This document shows positions 25,982 to 34,842 of a stretch of 64,000 nt of DNA, one piece after another (the first letter of the stretch is position 1; each line of letters opens with the position of its first letter). Origin of the DNA: Chloroflexota bacterium (GTDB taxonomy: Bacteria > Chloroflexota > Dehalococcoidia > GIF9 > UBA5629); assembly GCA_016875875.1 (NCBI GenBank), contig VGOP01000005.1, positions 90,354-154,353 on the forward strand, in the 5' to 3' direction. Both the position numbers and the translations under genes were made by a program. Under the pieces are notes generated by a model. The model was not told where the DNA came from and did not search any database. It was given only the letters and a program-made list of their open reading frames with translations.

Positions 25982-26374
25982 ATGGAAAAGATAAAGGTAC
26001 TTATAGTCGATGATAATGAAGTGGTAAGGGAGGGACTCAAGAGCATCCTCGAGCCCCAGACTGATATAGATGTGGTTGGGGAGGCTGTGGATGGCCTTGA
26101 TGCAGTGACGCAAGCGGAAAAGCTGAACCCGGATATCATTTTGATGGATGCTCACATGCCCGGCATAGATGGCACAGAGGCAACCCGTCGAATAAAGAGG
26201 AGCCTGCCCGATGTCAAAGTTTTATTTTTAACGGTCTATGGCGATTATGTCGGGTCAGCGCTTGATGCTGGTGCTAGTTGGTACCTGACCAAAGATTGCA
26301 GACGTCAGGACTTGATGGAAGCCATCAGGGTTTTGGCGCGGAGCAACCGAGCAAAAGCGAAAAAGGCCGGCTGA
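25982..26374 (+). CDS. Receiver-only response regulator
   Basis: 130 residues, start ATG with GAGGTG four bases upstream. A single receiver domain: VDDNEVVREGLKSIL, phospho-Asp in DIILMDAHMPGIDG, Thr in FLTVYGD and Lys in YLTKDCRR. It resembles the NarL receiver at 25146 but stops before any HTH, ending in a basic tail (SNRAKAKKAG). It could be a phosphate sink or output to a protein partner of the adjacent kinase, or a regulator that lost its DNA-binding domain. Separated by 191 bases from the two-component pair. Confidence 0.85.
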   Translation: MEKIKVLIVDDNEVVREGLKSILEPQTDIDVVGEAVDGLDAVTQAEKLNPDIILMDAHMPGIDGTEATRRIKRSLPDVKVLFLTVYGDYVGSALDAGASWYLTKDCRRQDLMEAIRVLARSNRAKAKKAG

Positions 26375-26524
26375 GCACAGTTGTTTGTAATTTAAGAAAT
26401 TAGGCAGCAGTTTTAGGTATCATCTGAGCGAGCCCATAGCGTTTTCTTTGCCTCTTATCGTTGAAGCCTTTCCCGGAAGACTTTTGTTGTTAATGTCGAT
26501 ATGTAAGCATATCTGGACAAGGGC

Positions 26525-26552
26525 TTGAATTGCTCTCAGAGTCTGTTAGAAT
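26525..26552 (+). promoter_or_regulatory. Candidate promoter for the GYD-domain remnant
   Basis: TTGAAT, 16-base spacer, TAGAAT, about 58 bases before the ATG at 26611. Reasonable but not diagnostic. The stretch 26375-26524 holds nothing recognisable. Confidence 0.35.
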
Positions 26553-26610
26553 TGAATTAAGCTGCAGGGGGCAAGGCTAGTTTGAAGTATTTTTAGGAGG
26601 GGGTGGAGCG

Positions 26611-26733
26611 ATGCCTATCTATGTGATGTTAACAACCTTGACTGATGAGGGCAGAAAGACCATTAAACCTGTTTATCCCTTTGTTTGTGGTATTGCCCTT
26701 TCCTGCTTTATGGGGGAGGGTCAGGGTAAGTGA
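26611..26733 (+). pseudogene. Truncated GYD-domain protein
   Basis: ATG at 26611 with AGGAGGGGG upstream. The first 19 residues, MPIYVMLTTLTDEGRKTIK, match the highly conserved start of GYD-domain proteins (about 90-100 residues, stress-linked, function unclear). From about base 26668 the frame changes to an unrelated stretch (PVYPFVCGIALSCFM) and ends at TGA 26731-26733 after 40 codons. The break looks like a deletion or insertion junction. The ribosome site is intact, so the loss seems recent. Confidence 0.65.
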
Positions 26734-26749
26734 GAAAGTTCAGGCCATC

Positions 26750-29116
26750 CTACACCTGAAGCCGCGTACGGTTGATGATCTCTCGCTTGGCAGCATCGGG
26801 GAGGTCATCGAAATAGGCGCAATAACCGGATACGCGTACCACCAACTCTGGATATTTCCCCGGATTGCGCCGGGCATCCTCCAGCATCTCAGGGTCGAGC
26901 ACATTCAACTGCATTTCCAGCCCCTTTGAGCCGAAAAAGCCCTTCACTAGACCGGTAAGTATGTCCAACCCTCGGTCGCCAGCTATAGTATTGGGGTCGA
27001 AACGGAGGTTCATAGCATAACCGTTTGGCGACAGTGCCGAGTCCACGTGCGCCACGGAGTTAAGCAAGGCTGTCGGTCCTAGCCGGTCACAACCGTTGGT
27101 GGCGCCCATGCTGGCAGCGAGCGGCTCCCCAGACTTTCTACCGCTGGGTAAAGCCGCTGTTCGCTTGCCGAAAGCTACATGGCAGGTCACGGAATAGAAA
27201 CCGGGCACATAGGGACCGCCACGTGTATTGCGGTGCTGGGCTAAAGCTGAGTGGAAAATATGCACCACCTGATTGGCATAGCCATCAGGCAGGCGATGGT
27301 CATTCCCATATTTAGGGGCTTTGAGCAGTTCAGCCTGGAGTTCAGGAGACGAAGCGAAGTTATCACGCAACGCCTCCAGTACCTTAGCCATAGTATACTT
27401 GCGACGCTGGAAAACCACATAATCCAGAGCCGCCAGCGAATCAGCTAGGTCAGCCACTCCCACCCCCTGAATGCCGCTGGAGTTATATAAAGCTCCGCCA
27501 GCAGTTACATCACGTCCTGATTCCAGACAGCCATCTACCAGCATGGACGAAAATGGCGTGGGGTGATAACCACGGTTCCCCTGTTCAATCACCTGCAGGT
27601 CATTTATCATCCGTGCCACCATATACCTCACCTGCGTCTTAAAGGCTTTAATCACCTGGTCAATGCTGGTGAAAGAGATGGGGTCTGAGGTGGCTGCGCC
27701 AATTTTACGTCGACCGTTGAGCCGTCGGCCACCATTGAGCGCCAGCTCAAGGCAGAGAGGAAGATTAAATAATGCCGCATCGGTGGAGAAGAAGCTCTTT
27801 CCCGGCAGAGCCAGCTCCACACAGCCGACCACGGCATAATTTCGTGCCTCCTCCAGTGGATAGCCATGAGAGACAAGCGAGGCTATGGCCGCCTCATCAT
27901 TGAACAGGGCTGGCACCCCATTGCCTTTCCTGGCCACATCCGCCGCTCGCCTCAGATAACTTTCAGGAGAACCGACGTGGATGCGTGCCTGATAGTTCGG
28001 GTCACGCAAGCCAGATTCCTCCATCACGTCGAGAAAGATATGGGTAAGGTCATTAACCACGTCTTTCCCCTCTCGGTCCAGACCCCCGACTATCGCCGCC
28101 TGCACCACCAGGTAGCCGCCATGATATTGGCTGACCCCCTCGGAAAGCAGGAAGACATGCTCAGTTGCCTTAGCCGAGAAACAGAGCAGCAGTTCGCGGG
28201 CTCGTTGTGGAGTGATTCGCTCTTCTTGTAGGTCACGCTGGTAGTAAGGATAAAGATACTGGTCCATCCTGCCGAAGGAGATAGCGGAGTTGAGCCCTTC
28301 AAGGCACACCGCCATATGCGTCAGCCACAGCGACTGCAGGGCTTCATGAAAAGTGTCGGCCGGGTTATATGGGACTCTGCGGCAGATGCGGGCTATTTCC
28401 TTCAGCCCAGCGGCACGCTCCTCATCCTTTTCCTTAATAGCTAAACGCTCAGCCTCGTCCCCTAGCCGCCCGGCATAATCAACCAGCCCTTCACAGGCAA
28501 CTCTCGCCGCTCGGTGGAGGTCACTTTCCTTTCCCGCCATAGTTTCCAGATAGCCTTTTACACCCAGCCTGAGCATCTTCTGGTAGTTAGGCAGGAAGTG
28601 CCCGATGCCGCCGGCTTCGTTAATCAAGTAATAGGTAGCCTTAAGCTGCTCCAATACATAGCGCAGCAGCTCACGCCGACGCCCAGAGAAAGCCCGCACC
28701 GGCATATTGCGGAAAAGCCAGTAAGGAAAAACACCGAACAGCAGCTTCAAGCGGTCGCGCCAGGGGATGTGCAAAGGGGTTGTCTTCCTCTTATCAATCC
28801 ACAGCAGGTCGGTGGCCATGAAGACACCGCTCAGCTCGGGCTGGATAATAGCTGAGATGCGCTGGCTACCCATGCTACCCACGATGAGTTCATCTGGATA
28901 GATGCGCACCGACTTATGCCTTAGCAGATGGCGCAGAGCCTTAGCCTTGCGGATTATCATCGGCTCGGTTGGGTCATCGTGATGTTTAAAGTAGTCGGTG
29001 ATGAGATATGCCCGCTCCGGGCACATGTGGACTTGGGTGGAGAGAAGTTCATGCTTTATGCGCCTAAAGCGTGGCGAGGCTTCTTTCTTTTCCACAGTGC
29101 TAACCTGCTTTGCCAT
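26750..29116 (-). CDS. Glycyl radical enzyme of the dehydratase/lyase type
   Basis: ATG 29116 chosen for AAGGGGG five bases upstream; the frame extends to 29167. 788 residues. The radical-bearing Gly is at about 764 in RVSGYCAYF near the C-terminus, and the thiyl Cys at about 432 in VVGCVELALPGK. The GCVE motif, with Glu two after Cys, is seen in glycerol, propanediol, choline and hydroxyproline C-X lyases, not in pyruvate formate-lyase (CC). It needs a radical SAM activase, oxygen-free conditions and export of no cofactor. No activase gene is visible in the window. The natural substrate is unknown. Its stop lies close to the GYD remnant, in convergent orientation. Confidence 0.92.
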   Translation of the reverse strand: MAKQVSTVEKKEASPRFRRIKHELLSTQVHMCPERAYLITDYFKHHDDPTEPMIIRKAKALRHLLRHKSVRIYPDELIVGSMGSQRISAIIQPELSGVFMATDLLWIDKRKTTPLHIPWRDRLKLLFGVFPYWLFRNMPVRAFSGRRRELLRYVLEQLKATYYLINEAGGIGHFLPNYQKMLRLGVKGYLETMAGKESDLHRAARVACEGLVDYAGRLGDEAERLAIKEKDEERAAGLKEIARICRRVPYNPADTFHEALQSLWLTHMAVCLEGLNSAISFGRMDQYLYPYYQRDLQEERITPQRARELLLCFSAKATEHVFLLSEGVSQYHGGYLVVQAAIVGGLDREGKDVVNDLTHIFLDVMEESGLRDPNYQARIHVGSPESYLRRAADVARKGNGVPALFNDEAAIASLVSHGYPLEEARNYAVVGCVELALPGKSFFSTDAALFNLPLCLELALNGGRRLNGRRKIGAATSDPISFTSIDQVIKAFKTQVRYMVARMINDLQVIEQGNRGYHPTPFSSMLVDGCLESGRDVTAGGALYNSSGIQGVGVADLADSLAALDYVVFQRRKYTMAKVLEALRDNFASSPELQAELLKAPKYGNDHRLPDGYANQVVHIFHSALAQHRNTRGGPYVPGFYSVTCHVAFGKRTAALPSGRKSGEPLAASMGATNGCDRLGPTALLNSVAHVDSALSPNGYAMNLRFDPNTIAGDRGLDILTGLVKGFFGSKGLEMQLNVLDPEMLEDARRNPGKYPELVVRVSGYCAYFDDLPDAAKREIINRTRLQV

Positions 29117-29189
29117 AGATGCCCCCTTCTTGCCAGCAGAATAGGCCATTCCCCACCGCAATGTCAAGGACTGGTTCTCCCTAACTCTG

Positions 29190-29212
29190 CCTCTCTCCCG
29201 CCAGGAGAGAGG
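29190..29212. repeat. Perfect 9-bp inverted repeat upstream of the glycyl radical enzyme
   Basis: CCTCTCTCC, loop CGCCA, GGAGAGAGG, 73 bases before the enzyme's start. It could form a strong RNA hairpin in the leader. The remaining bases to 29401 show no gene; a 17-codon frame at 29303 has no support. Confidence 0.5.
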
Positions 29213-29401
29213 AGATCCTTTTAAACTAGATGCTCTAAATAATCAGGTCATCTGCAAGTTAGCTATAGAGTTGGGCTCTAGGGGGCACTCTTTAGACAAT
29301 GACCATGGCGGCTATTGATGTTGACAGCTTTATCGCTAATTTAAAGAGGAAGTGACTATATCTAAGCCTAGCTTTGCCCCCTGAAGCCGCTGAGATCCTG
29401 A

Positions 29402-30361
29402 TTATCTTAAACGGGCCAGAACTGCTTCGTAGTTATCGACGATGCTTTTGATGACCTCGCCGACGCTTTTGATTTCCTTAATCATGCCGGCTATGGAACC
29501 GCAATAGACTTCGCCACTAGTCAGGTCTCCTTCGAACTGTCCGGTCCGTGACCTACCACTCCCAATGAAGGCTAGCAGCTCTTCAACTGAAGCTCCAGCA
29601 GCTTCCATCTCCAATAGTTTGGCGGCCAGTTCGTTCTTCAGTATCCTGGTTGGTCCAAGTTTCCTACCGGTAATGACAGTGTCAACGTCGCTAGCTTTTA
29701 CTACTGCCTCTTTGAAGTTTTTGTGGGCAGCACACTCGTGTGTAGCCACAAAGCGGGTGCCCATCTGGACGCCATCGGCACCCAGTGCCAGAGCAGCTAC
29801 TACGCCTCTGGCATCAGCAATCCCACCAGCGGCTACTACTGGGATTGTTACCGCATCTGCTACCTGCGGTATCAGGGTAAAAGTAGTAAGTTCATCTAGG
29901 CCGTTGTGACCACCGGCTTCATAGCCCTCTGCAATAACTGCGTCCACGCCTCGTCTTTCGGCACTTTGGGCATGTTTCACTGCTGCAACCAGATGGAGGA
30001 CTTTTATCCCGGCTTCTTTGAGTCGGCTTGTGTATATGGCTGGATTACCAGCGGCTGTCACCACTACTTTTACCTTAGTATCAATGGCCGCAGCGACCAA
30101 CTCCTCGATCTGGGGATTGTTCAATATAGGTAGATTAATTCCGAAAGGTTTGGAAGTTAAGCTTCTGGCTATTTCTATCTGCTTTTTTAGATTTTCTACC
30201 TGGTCGCCATTGAGGCTCATTCCGGCGGTAGGACTGATTAAGCCCAAGCCTCCTGCATTGGAGACCGCCGCAGCCAATTCAGCATTGGTGATCCATACCA
30301 TTCCCCCCTGAATTATGGGGTATTTGATGTCCAACAGGTCACAAAGTCTTGTCCTCTTCAT
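29402..30361 (-). CDS. Nitronate monooxygenase-family FMN oxidoreductase (third paralogue)
   Basis: 319 residues, a complete TIM barrel: LLDIKYPIIQGGMVWITNAELAAAVSNAGGLG, GINLPI, GVDAVIAEGYEAGGH with the catalytic-type His, PVVAAGGIADARGVVAALALGADGVQMGTRFVA. The C-terminus GQSIGLIKE-like segment appears as GSIAGMIKEIKSV. It is much closer to the truncated gene at 1-726 (GFEEGGHP, GGIADGRS) than to 770-1825. It sits 15 bases after adenine deaminase and so is probably in its operon; a role in purine salvage is not evident. Confidence 0.92.
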   Translation of the reverse strand: MKRTRLCDLLDIKYPIIQGGMVWITNAELAAAVSNAGGLGLISPTAGMSLNGDQVENLKKQIEIARSLTSKPFGINLPILNNPQIEELVAAAIDTKVKVVVTAAGNPAIYTSRLKEAGIKVLHLVAAVKHAQSAERRGVDAVIAEGYEAGGHNGLDELTTFTLIPQVADAVTIPVVAAGGIADARGVVAALALGADGVQMGTRFVATHECAAHKNFKEAVVKASDVDTVITGRKLGPTRILKNELAAKLLEMEAAGASVEELLAFIGSGRSRTGQFEGDLTSGEVYCGSIAGMIKEIKSVGEVIKSIVDNYEAVLARLR

Positions 30362-30376
30362 TAATCAGGCCTCCTT

Positions 30377-32074
30377 TTAGATTAACTTGAATTCTATCAC
30401 GTTAACCAGTCCCATATCAGTCAACCTAATTTCTGGTATTACTGGTAATGCGATGAATGAAAGAAGAGCGAAGGGTGCTGGAGGAACATTTCCTAGCCCA
30501 GACGCGGTTTTTTCCACCTTCTCAAACTTTTTGACAACTGCTTCCAGTGGCTCGGATGAAAGTAGTCCGGCGACAGGTAGCGGTAAAGCTGCCAGAATTT
30601 TGCCGTCGACGCACGCTACTAACCCACCTTGCAGCTTTTCTATCTCCTTGATTGATGTGAAGATGTCAAGGTCGTTTGTGCCAACCGCTACTATGTTATG
30701 AGAGTCATGGGCTATGGATGAGGCTAGGGCACCACGTTTCAGTCCAAAGCCGTTGACCATCCCCAGGCCAATATTGCCACTTGTCTTGTGCCTTTCCACA
30801 ACTACCAACTTTAGTATATCTTCTTCTAGGTCAGGCATGACTACACCATCTTTGGCTTTAACCCTCTCAATTCTTTTCTTAGTGATTATCTGGCCGGGGA
30901 TGATTTCGATAACTGGAAAGTTTTCCCCACTTGTGGTTAATTTTAATACCTCTATGCCGAAAGGCTTGATGCGGACGGTATCCGCCAGCTCTTTGGCAGG
31001 AGCTTTTAGTGGTGGTAGAAGATAACTGCCTTCTCTAGCTACCAGGCCGCCTTTATAAAAGACCATATCTATTTCAAGTTGCGGGAGGTCGGTTATGGTT
31101 ATGAGGTTGGCTATGTAGCCGGGAGCGATGCCGCCCCTGTCGTATAGCCTGAAATACTCAGCGGTATTGATGGTTGCCAGTTGTATTGCCCGCACTGGCT
31201 CAAGTCCGCTTTGTATTGCCTTCCTGACAACAGCATCAATGTCGCCCTCGTGGAGCAAATCGGAGCAACTGCGGTCATCGACAACAAAAAAGCATCTTTT
31301 AGACGTTTTAGCATTAACCAGAGGTAGAAGAGCATTCAGGTTTTTCTCCGAAGAGCCTTCACGTATCATCAAGTACATTCCCCTCCTCAGCTTCTCCCTC
31401 CCTTCCTCTGTGGTGGTCGATTCATGGTCCGAGCGGATGCCAGCAGCTAGGTAGGCGTTTAGCTGTTTGTTAGTGACGCTCGGGGCGTGCCCATCGATGA
31501 GTTTACCTTTTGCAGCGGTTACCTTGTTTAGAACTTGCTTATCGCCGAAGATAACGCCGGGGAAGTTCATCATCTCGCCAAGCCCAATAACGTTCTTCAT
31601 CTTGAGTATCTTCTTAATATCCTGGGTTTTGATCTCGGCTCCACTGGTTTCCATATGGGTAGCTGGCACACATGATGGAGCCATGAAGAACATGTCCAGC
31701 GGTAACTTTTGTGCCCAGTCCAGGACGAACTTTATACCTTCGAGGCCGGACACATTGGCTATCTCATGAAGGTCAGTAACTATAGCTGAGGTACCTCTGG
31801 AAACCACAGCTTGGGCATACTGGGCAGGATGGAGCATAGAGCTCTCGAAGTGGCTGTGGCCGTTTATTAATCCAGGTGCTAGATAGCTGCCATTGAGTTC
31901 AATTGTTTTTTTGGCCTTGTGATAATTGCCGATGCCGGCAATCCTATCGCCGTAGATAGCTACATTGCCTTCTTCTATGATGCCGACGAAAGTGTTTATT
32001 ATTTTGGCGTTCTTTAGCAGCAAGTCTGCTGGAGTGTCCCCACGGGCCACTGAGATCAGTTTAGCTAAGCTCAT
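30377..32074 (-). CDS. ade: Adenine deaminase
   Basis: ATG 32074 is preferred (GAGGA seven bases upstream); a TTG at 32092 would add six residues. 565 residues. Amidohydrolase metal site GLINGHSHFESSML near 75, IVTDLHEIANV, GHAPSV near 200, IRSDHESTT near 222, and the C-terminal adenine-deaminase domain (VVERHKTSGNIGLGMVNGFGLKRGALASSIAHDSHN split around 430-465). It deaminates adenine to hypoxanthine using Mn or Fe. The upstream neighbour hpt, 19 bases away, uses the product, so the pair converts adenine to IMP. Confidence 0.95.
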   Translation of the reverse strand: MSLAKLISVARGDTPADLLLKNAKIINTFVGIIEEGNVAIYGDRIAGIGNYHKAKKTIELNGSYLAPGLINGHSHFESSMLHPAQYAQAVVSRGTSAIVTDLHEIANVSGLEGIKFVLDWAQKLPLDMFFMAPSCVPATHMETSGAEIKTQDIKKILKMKNVIGLGEMMNFPGVIFGDKQVLNKVTAAKGKLIDGHAPSVTNKQLNAYLAAGIRSDHESTTTEEGREKLRRGMYLMIREGSSEKNLNALLPLVNAKTSKRCFFVVDDRSCSDLLHEGDIDAVVRKAIQSGLEPVRAIQLATINTAEYFRLYDRGGIAPGYIANLITITDLPQLEIDMVFYKGGLVAREGSYLLPPLKAPAKELADTVRIKPFGIEVLKLTTSGENFPVIEIIPGQIITKKRIERVKAKDGVVMPDLEEDILKLVVVERHKTSGNIGLGMVNGFGLKRGALASSIAHDSHNIVAVGTNDLDIFTSIKEIEKLQGGLVACVDGKILAALPLPVAGLLSSEPLEAVVKKFEKVEKTASGLGNVPPAPFALLSFIALPVIPEIRLTDMGLVNVIEFKLI

Positions 32075-32093
32075 ATTCTGTTCCTCTGGCAAA

Positions 32094-32612
32094 CTAATCT
32101 ATGCAACATATATCTTGCAGATGGCGAAACTTTTCATTCCAGTCAATTCCGTAGCCGACTATAAACTTGTTGGGCACAGTGAAACCGAGGTAATCAATGG
32201 TCACCGGAACCTTATGTCGTGAGGGCTTGTCGGTCAGGGCACAGAGCTTTAAGGACGCCGGTTTTTTCTTTCGCAGGTAATCTATTAGGAAAGAAACGGT
32301 CAGCCCGGTATCAACTATGTCCTCAATTACTATTACATCCCTGCCTTTTATTGGTGTCTTAAGTCCCTGCACCACTTTCACCTTGCCTGAAGTTTCCGTG
32401 CCTGCGCCGTAACTCGAGAGTCTGACGAAGTCAGTTTCTACAGGTAAGCCAAGCTCACGAACTAGGTCAGCCATAAAGATGAAGGAACCTTTAAGGATGC
32501 CGATGAGTAGTGGTTGTTTTCCTTGGTAATCCCATCTGATTTCAGCAGCCAGCTTAGCTACAGCCTGCCTGATTTCCTCTTGCGTGATTAGGACCTTAGG
32601 CTGTGGGGACAT
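32094..32612 (-). CDS. hpt: Hypoxanthine phosphoribosyltransferase
   Basis: 172 residues. The PRPP loop is VIVIEDIVDTGLTV near 95-108, the flexible loop contains RLSSYGAGTETSGKVKV, and purine-contacting residues lie in VPNKFIVGYGIDWNEKFRHL near the end. It converts hypoxanthine or guanine plus PRPP to IMP or GMP. The next gene, ade, feeds it hypoxanthine. A near-minimal gap suggests coordinate expression. Confidence 0.96.
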   Translation of the reverse strand: MSPQPKVLITQEEIRQAVAKLAAEIRWDYQGKQPLLIGILKGSFIFMADLVRELGLPVETDFVRLSSYGAGTETSGKVKVVQGLKTPIKGRDVIVIEDIVDTGLTVSFLIDYLRKKKPASLKLCALTDKPSRHKVPVTIDYLGFTVPNKFIVGYGIDWNEKFRHLQDICCID

Positions 32613-32682
32613 GGGCGTGATTATACCCTTAGATGGTTTTCTTTGTCTATACAGTGGGCCTAGGGCCTCGTTTTAAGGGCTG

Positions 32683-33852
32683 TCAGCGCTTAACGATCAG
32701 TTTCTTCACAGCTTTTTGAAGACCTTCGATGGTTAGCTCAAACATGGGGAAGATTTTTCTAATCATTAGAACGGTAGGTTCGTTCCAGTAGTTGGGTGAT
32801 TCGGGGTTTAGCCAGACGCAGTGGCTGAAATGGTCAGCGATTTGCTTAAGGCGGGCTATCCCCGGCTTGTAGTTTCGTTCATAGTAGTAAACGGCGCCGT
32901 AAACACTATTTAGCTCCGATGGTGCCATCCAAGCATCTCCTACCAATATCACCTTATAATCTTGCTCCATTGTGTGCAGTAGATGGTTGGTGCTTATTGC
33001 GTCCCGGCGCTCGATGTCTTTGTAAACGTAGTCGTAGATGCAGTTATGGAAATAGTAGTATTGGAAATCCTTGAAGTGAGTGCTGCGGTGGGCAGCTGAG
33101 AAAAGCAGGCTGCAGAGATGGACAAAGGGGTCCATAGAGCCCCCGACATCCATAAGGAGGAGTAGCTTGACCTTATTCTTTCTGCTTCGCCTCCAGATTA
33201 ACTCAATGTCACCGGCATTCTTGGCAGTAGCATCGATAGTTTTATCCAAATCTAGCTCGTCCTCTGGCCCGGTGCGATTCAATTGTCGTAGCCCTTTCAG
33301 GGCTACTTCGATTTGGCGGATATCGAGCGTCAGGTCATGACGGTAGTTGCGGAATTGCCTTTGTTCAGCGATTTGGATAGCGCTCCTGCCTCCGCCTGCG
33401 CCACCAATCCTGAAGCCGGCTGGATGTTGTCCAGAATGCCCAAAAGGCGAGGTACCTCCTCTGCCTATCCAGTAGGCGCCTCTGTCATGTTGTTCTGTTT
33501 GTTCTCTAAGCCTTTTCTCAAGCTCCTTGAGCAGTTCATCCAAATCCATAATATCCAGCAGTGCTCTCTCTTCTTCAGTAAGGAAAATTCTGTTGAAGGG
33601 GTCTTTAAGCCAGTTCAGGATTTGTTCTGAAATTTCTGGTGGAGCTTTTATACCTTTGAAGTATTCCTGGAAGGCGACATCATAGTGGTCAAAGTAAGCC
33701 TCGCTTTTGACCAGTATAGCTCGGGCGAGATAATAGAAATCGTTCAGGCTGGAGATGTAACCTCTGGACAGAGCTTCCATTAGGGTCATCCATTCTGTGA
33801 TTGAAACTGGTACTTTTCTTTCCCTTAGGGTGTAAAAAAACTCAGTAAACAT
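32683..33852 (-). CDS. VWA-domain protein of the CoxE/MoxR-associated type
   Basis: 389 residues. A helical N-terminal part (1-150) includes TEWMTLMEALSRGYI and a Gly-rich loop (GRGGTSPFGHSGQHPAG). The VWA domain starts near 225 with LLLMDVGGSMDPF, giving a MIDAS of D-x-G-G-S in place of the usual DxSxS. It partners the MoxR ATPase 21 bases upstream. Such pairs act as chaperones for metal-centre insertion or complex assembly. The target is not evident from the neighbours. Confidence 0.88.
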   Translation of the reverse strand: MFTEFFYTLRERKVPVSITEWMTLMEALSRGYISSLNDFYYLARAILVKSEAYFDHYDVAFQEYFKGIKAPPEISEQILNWLKDPFNRIFLTEEERALLDIMDLDELLKELEKRLREQTEQHDRGAYWIGRGGTSPFGHSGQHPAGFRIGGAGGGRSAIQIAEQRQFRNYRHDLTLDIRQIEVALKGLRQLNRTGPEDELDLDKTIDATAKNAGDIELIWRRSRKNKVKLLLLMDVGGSMDPFVHLCSLLFSAAHRSTHFKDFQYYYFHNCIYDYVYKDIERRDAISTNHLLHTMEQDYKVILVGDAWMAPSELNSVYGAVYYYERNYKPGIARLKQIADHFSHCVWLNPESPNYWNEPTVLMIRKIFPMFELTIEGLQKAVKKLIVKR

Positions 33853-33873
33853 GCAGGTGCCTATCTACCGTTT

Positions 33874-34746
33874 TTAACGTGGCGTTTCGTAACTGTCTAC
33901 AGTTTTTGTTGTTTGTTTTTTCTTCATAAAGGTGTTTACGAAATAAGCATAGTCTGTTTCTTTCTTCAACAAGGTGCCGGCAAAGGGGATTTCAGTGGGT
34001 ATTGCCTCATATGGTGTACTGCTGGCGATAAGGACACGAATCCAATCTATCAGCTCGCTTGTTGATGGCTTCTTTCGGAAGTCGTCGATCTTCCGTAGTG
34101 AGTAGAATGTTGCCAGAGCCTGGTGAAGTAGCTTATCCTTGATGTCAGGGAAGTGCACCTTCACTATCTCCTCCATGAGCGTAGGGTCAGGGAATTCGAT
34201 GTAATGGAATATACAGCGTCGGAGGAAGGCATCAGGGAGTTCCTTTTCAGCATTGCTGGTTATGACCACTATAGGTCGATGAGTTGCAACAACTGTCTCT
34301 CCTGTCTCCGGTATATAAAAACTCATCTCATCTAGCTCATTTAGCAGGTCGTTAGGAAATTCGAGGTCAGCTTTATCTACCTCGTCAATGAGGAGCACAA
34401 TCTCCTCTTTAGAGACAAAAGCCTCTCCCAATTTTCCCAACTTTATGTATTGCCTAATATCGGAGATATCTTTATCCCCGAAGCGGCTGTCGTTCAGTCG
34501 TTGGACCGTATCGTAAACATATAAGCCTTCTTGGGCTTTGGTAGTTGATTTTATGTTCCAGACGATCAGACTTTTCTCTAAACCTTTGGCGATACTGTGG
34601 GCCAGGAGCGTTTTGCCCGTTCCAGGTTCGCCTCTGACCAACAAAGGCCTCTTTAAGGCTATGGCTACATTAACCGCATTTCTCAGAGCTTCAGAGGTAA
34701 CATAATCGTGGGAGCCTTTGAATTTGTCAAAACCGTCATTAACCAT
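33874..34746 (-). CDS. MoxR-family AAA+ ATPase
   Basis: 290 residues. Walker A GEPGTGKTLLAHSIA near 38-52, Walker B VLLIDEVDKADLEF near 118, a pre-sensor insert with MSFYIPETGETV, sensor 1 PIVVITSNAEKELPDAF, and arginine-finger/FLRRC. MoxR ATPases work with VWA proteins, and that gene follows by 21 bases. The C-terminus is a winged lid region (TSELIDWIRVLIAS). Probably an assembly chaperone; no client gene is recognisable here. Confidence 0.93.
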   Translation of the reverse strand: MVNDGFDKFKGSHDYVTSEALRNAVNVAIALKRPLLVRGEPGTGKTLLAHSIAKGLEKSLIVWNIKSTTKAQEGLYVYDTVQRLNDSRFGDKDISDIRQYIKLGKLGEAFVSKEEIVLLIDEVDKADLEFPNDLLNELDEMSFYIPETGETVVATHRPIVVITSNAEKELPDAFLRRCIFHYIEFPDPTLMEEIVKVHFPDIKDKLLHQALATFYSLRKIDDFRKKPSTSELIDWIRVLIASSTPYEAIPTEIPFAGTLLKKETDYAYFVNTFMKKKQTTKTVDSYETPR

Positions 34747-34842
34747 TATTTAAAATTTGCCTCCATTAGTGTTTACGCTTTTTGCCACTCCGTTGCTAAT
34801 TGTAGCCGATATTGGAATGTGAAGCAATTTGGCCACTTAAGG

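Noticed and set aside
29303..29356. 17-codon frame MAAIDVDSFIANLKRK
   Set aside because: Too short, no ribosome site, not recognised.
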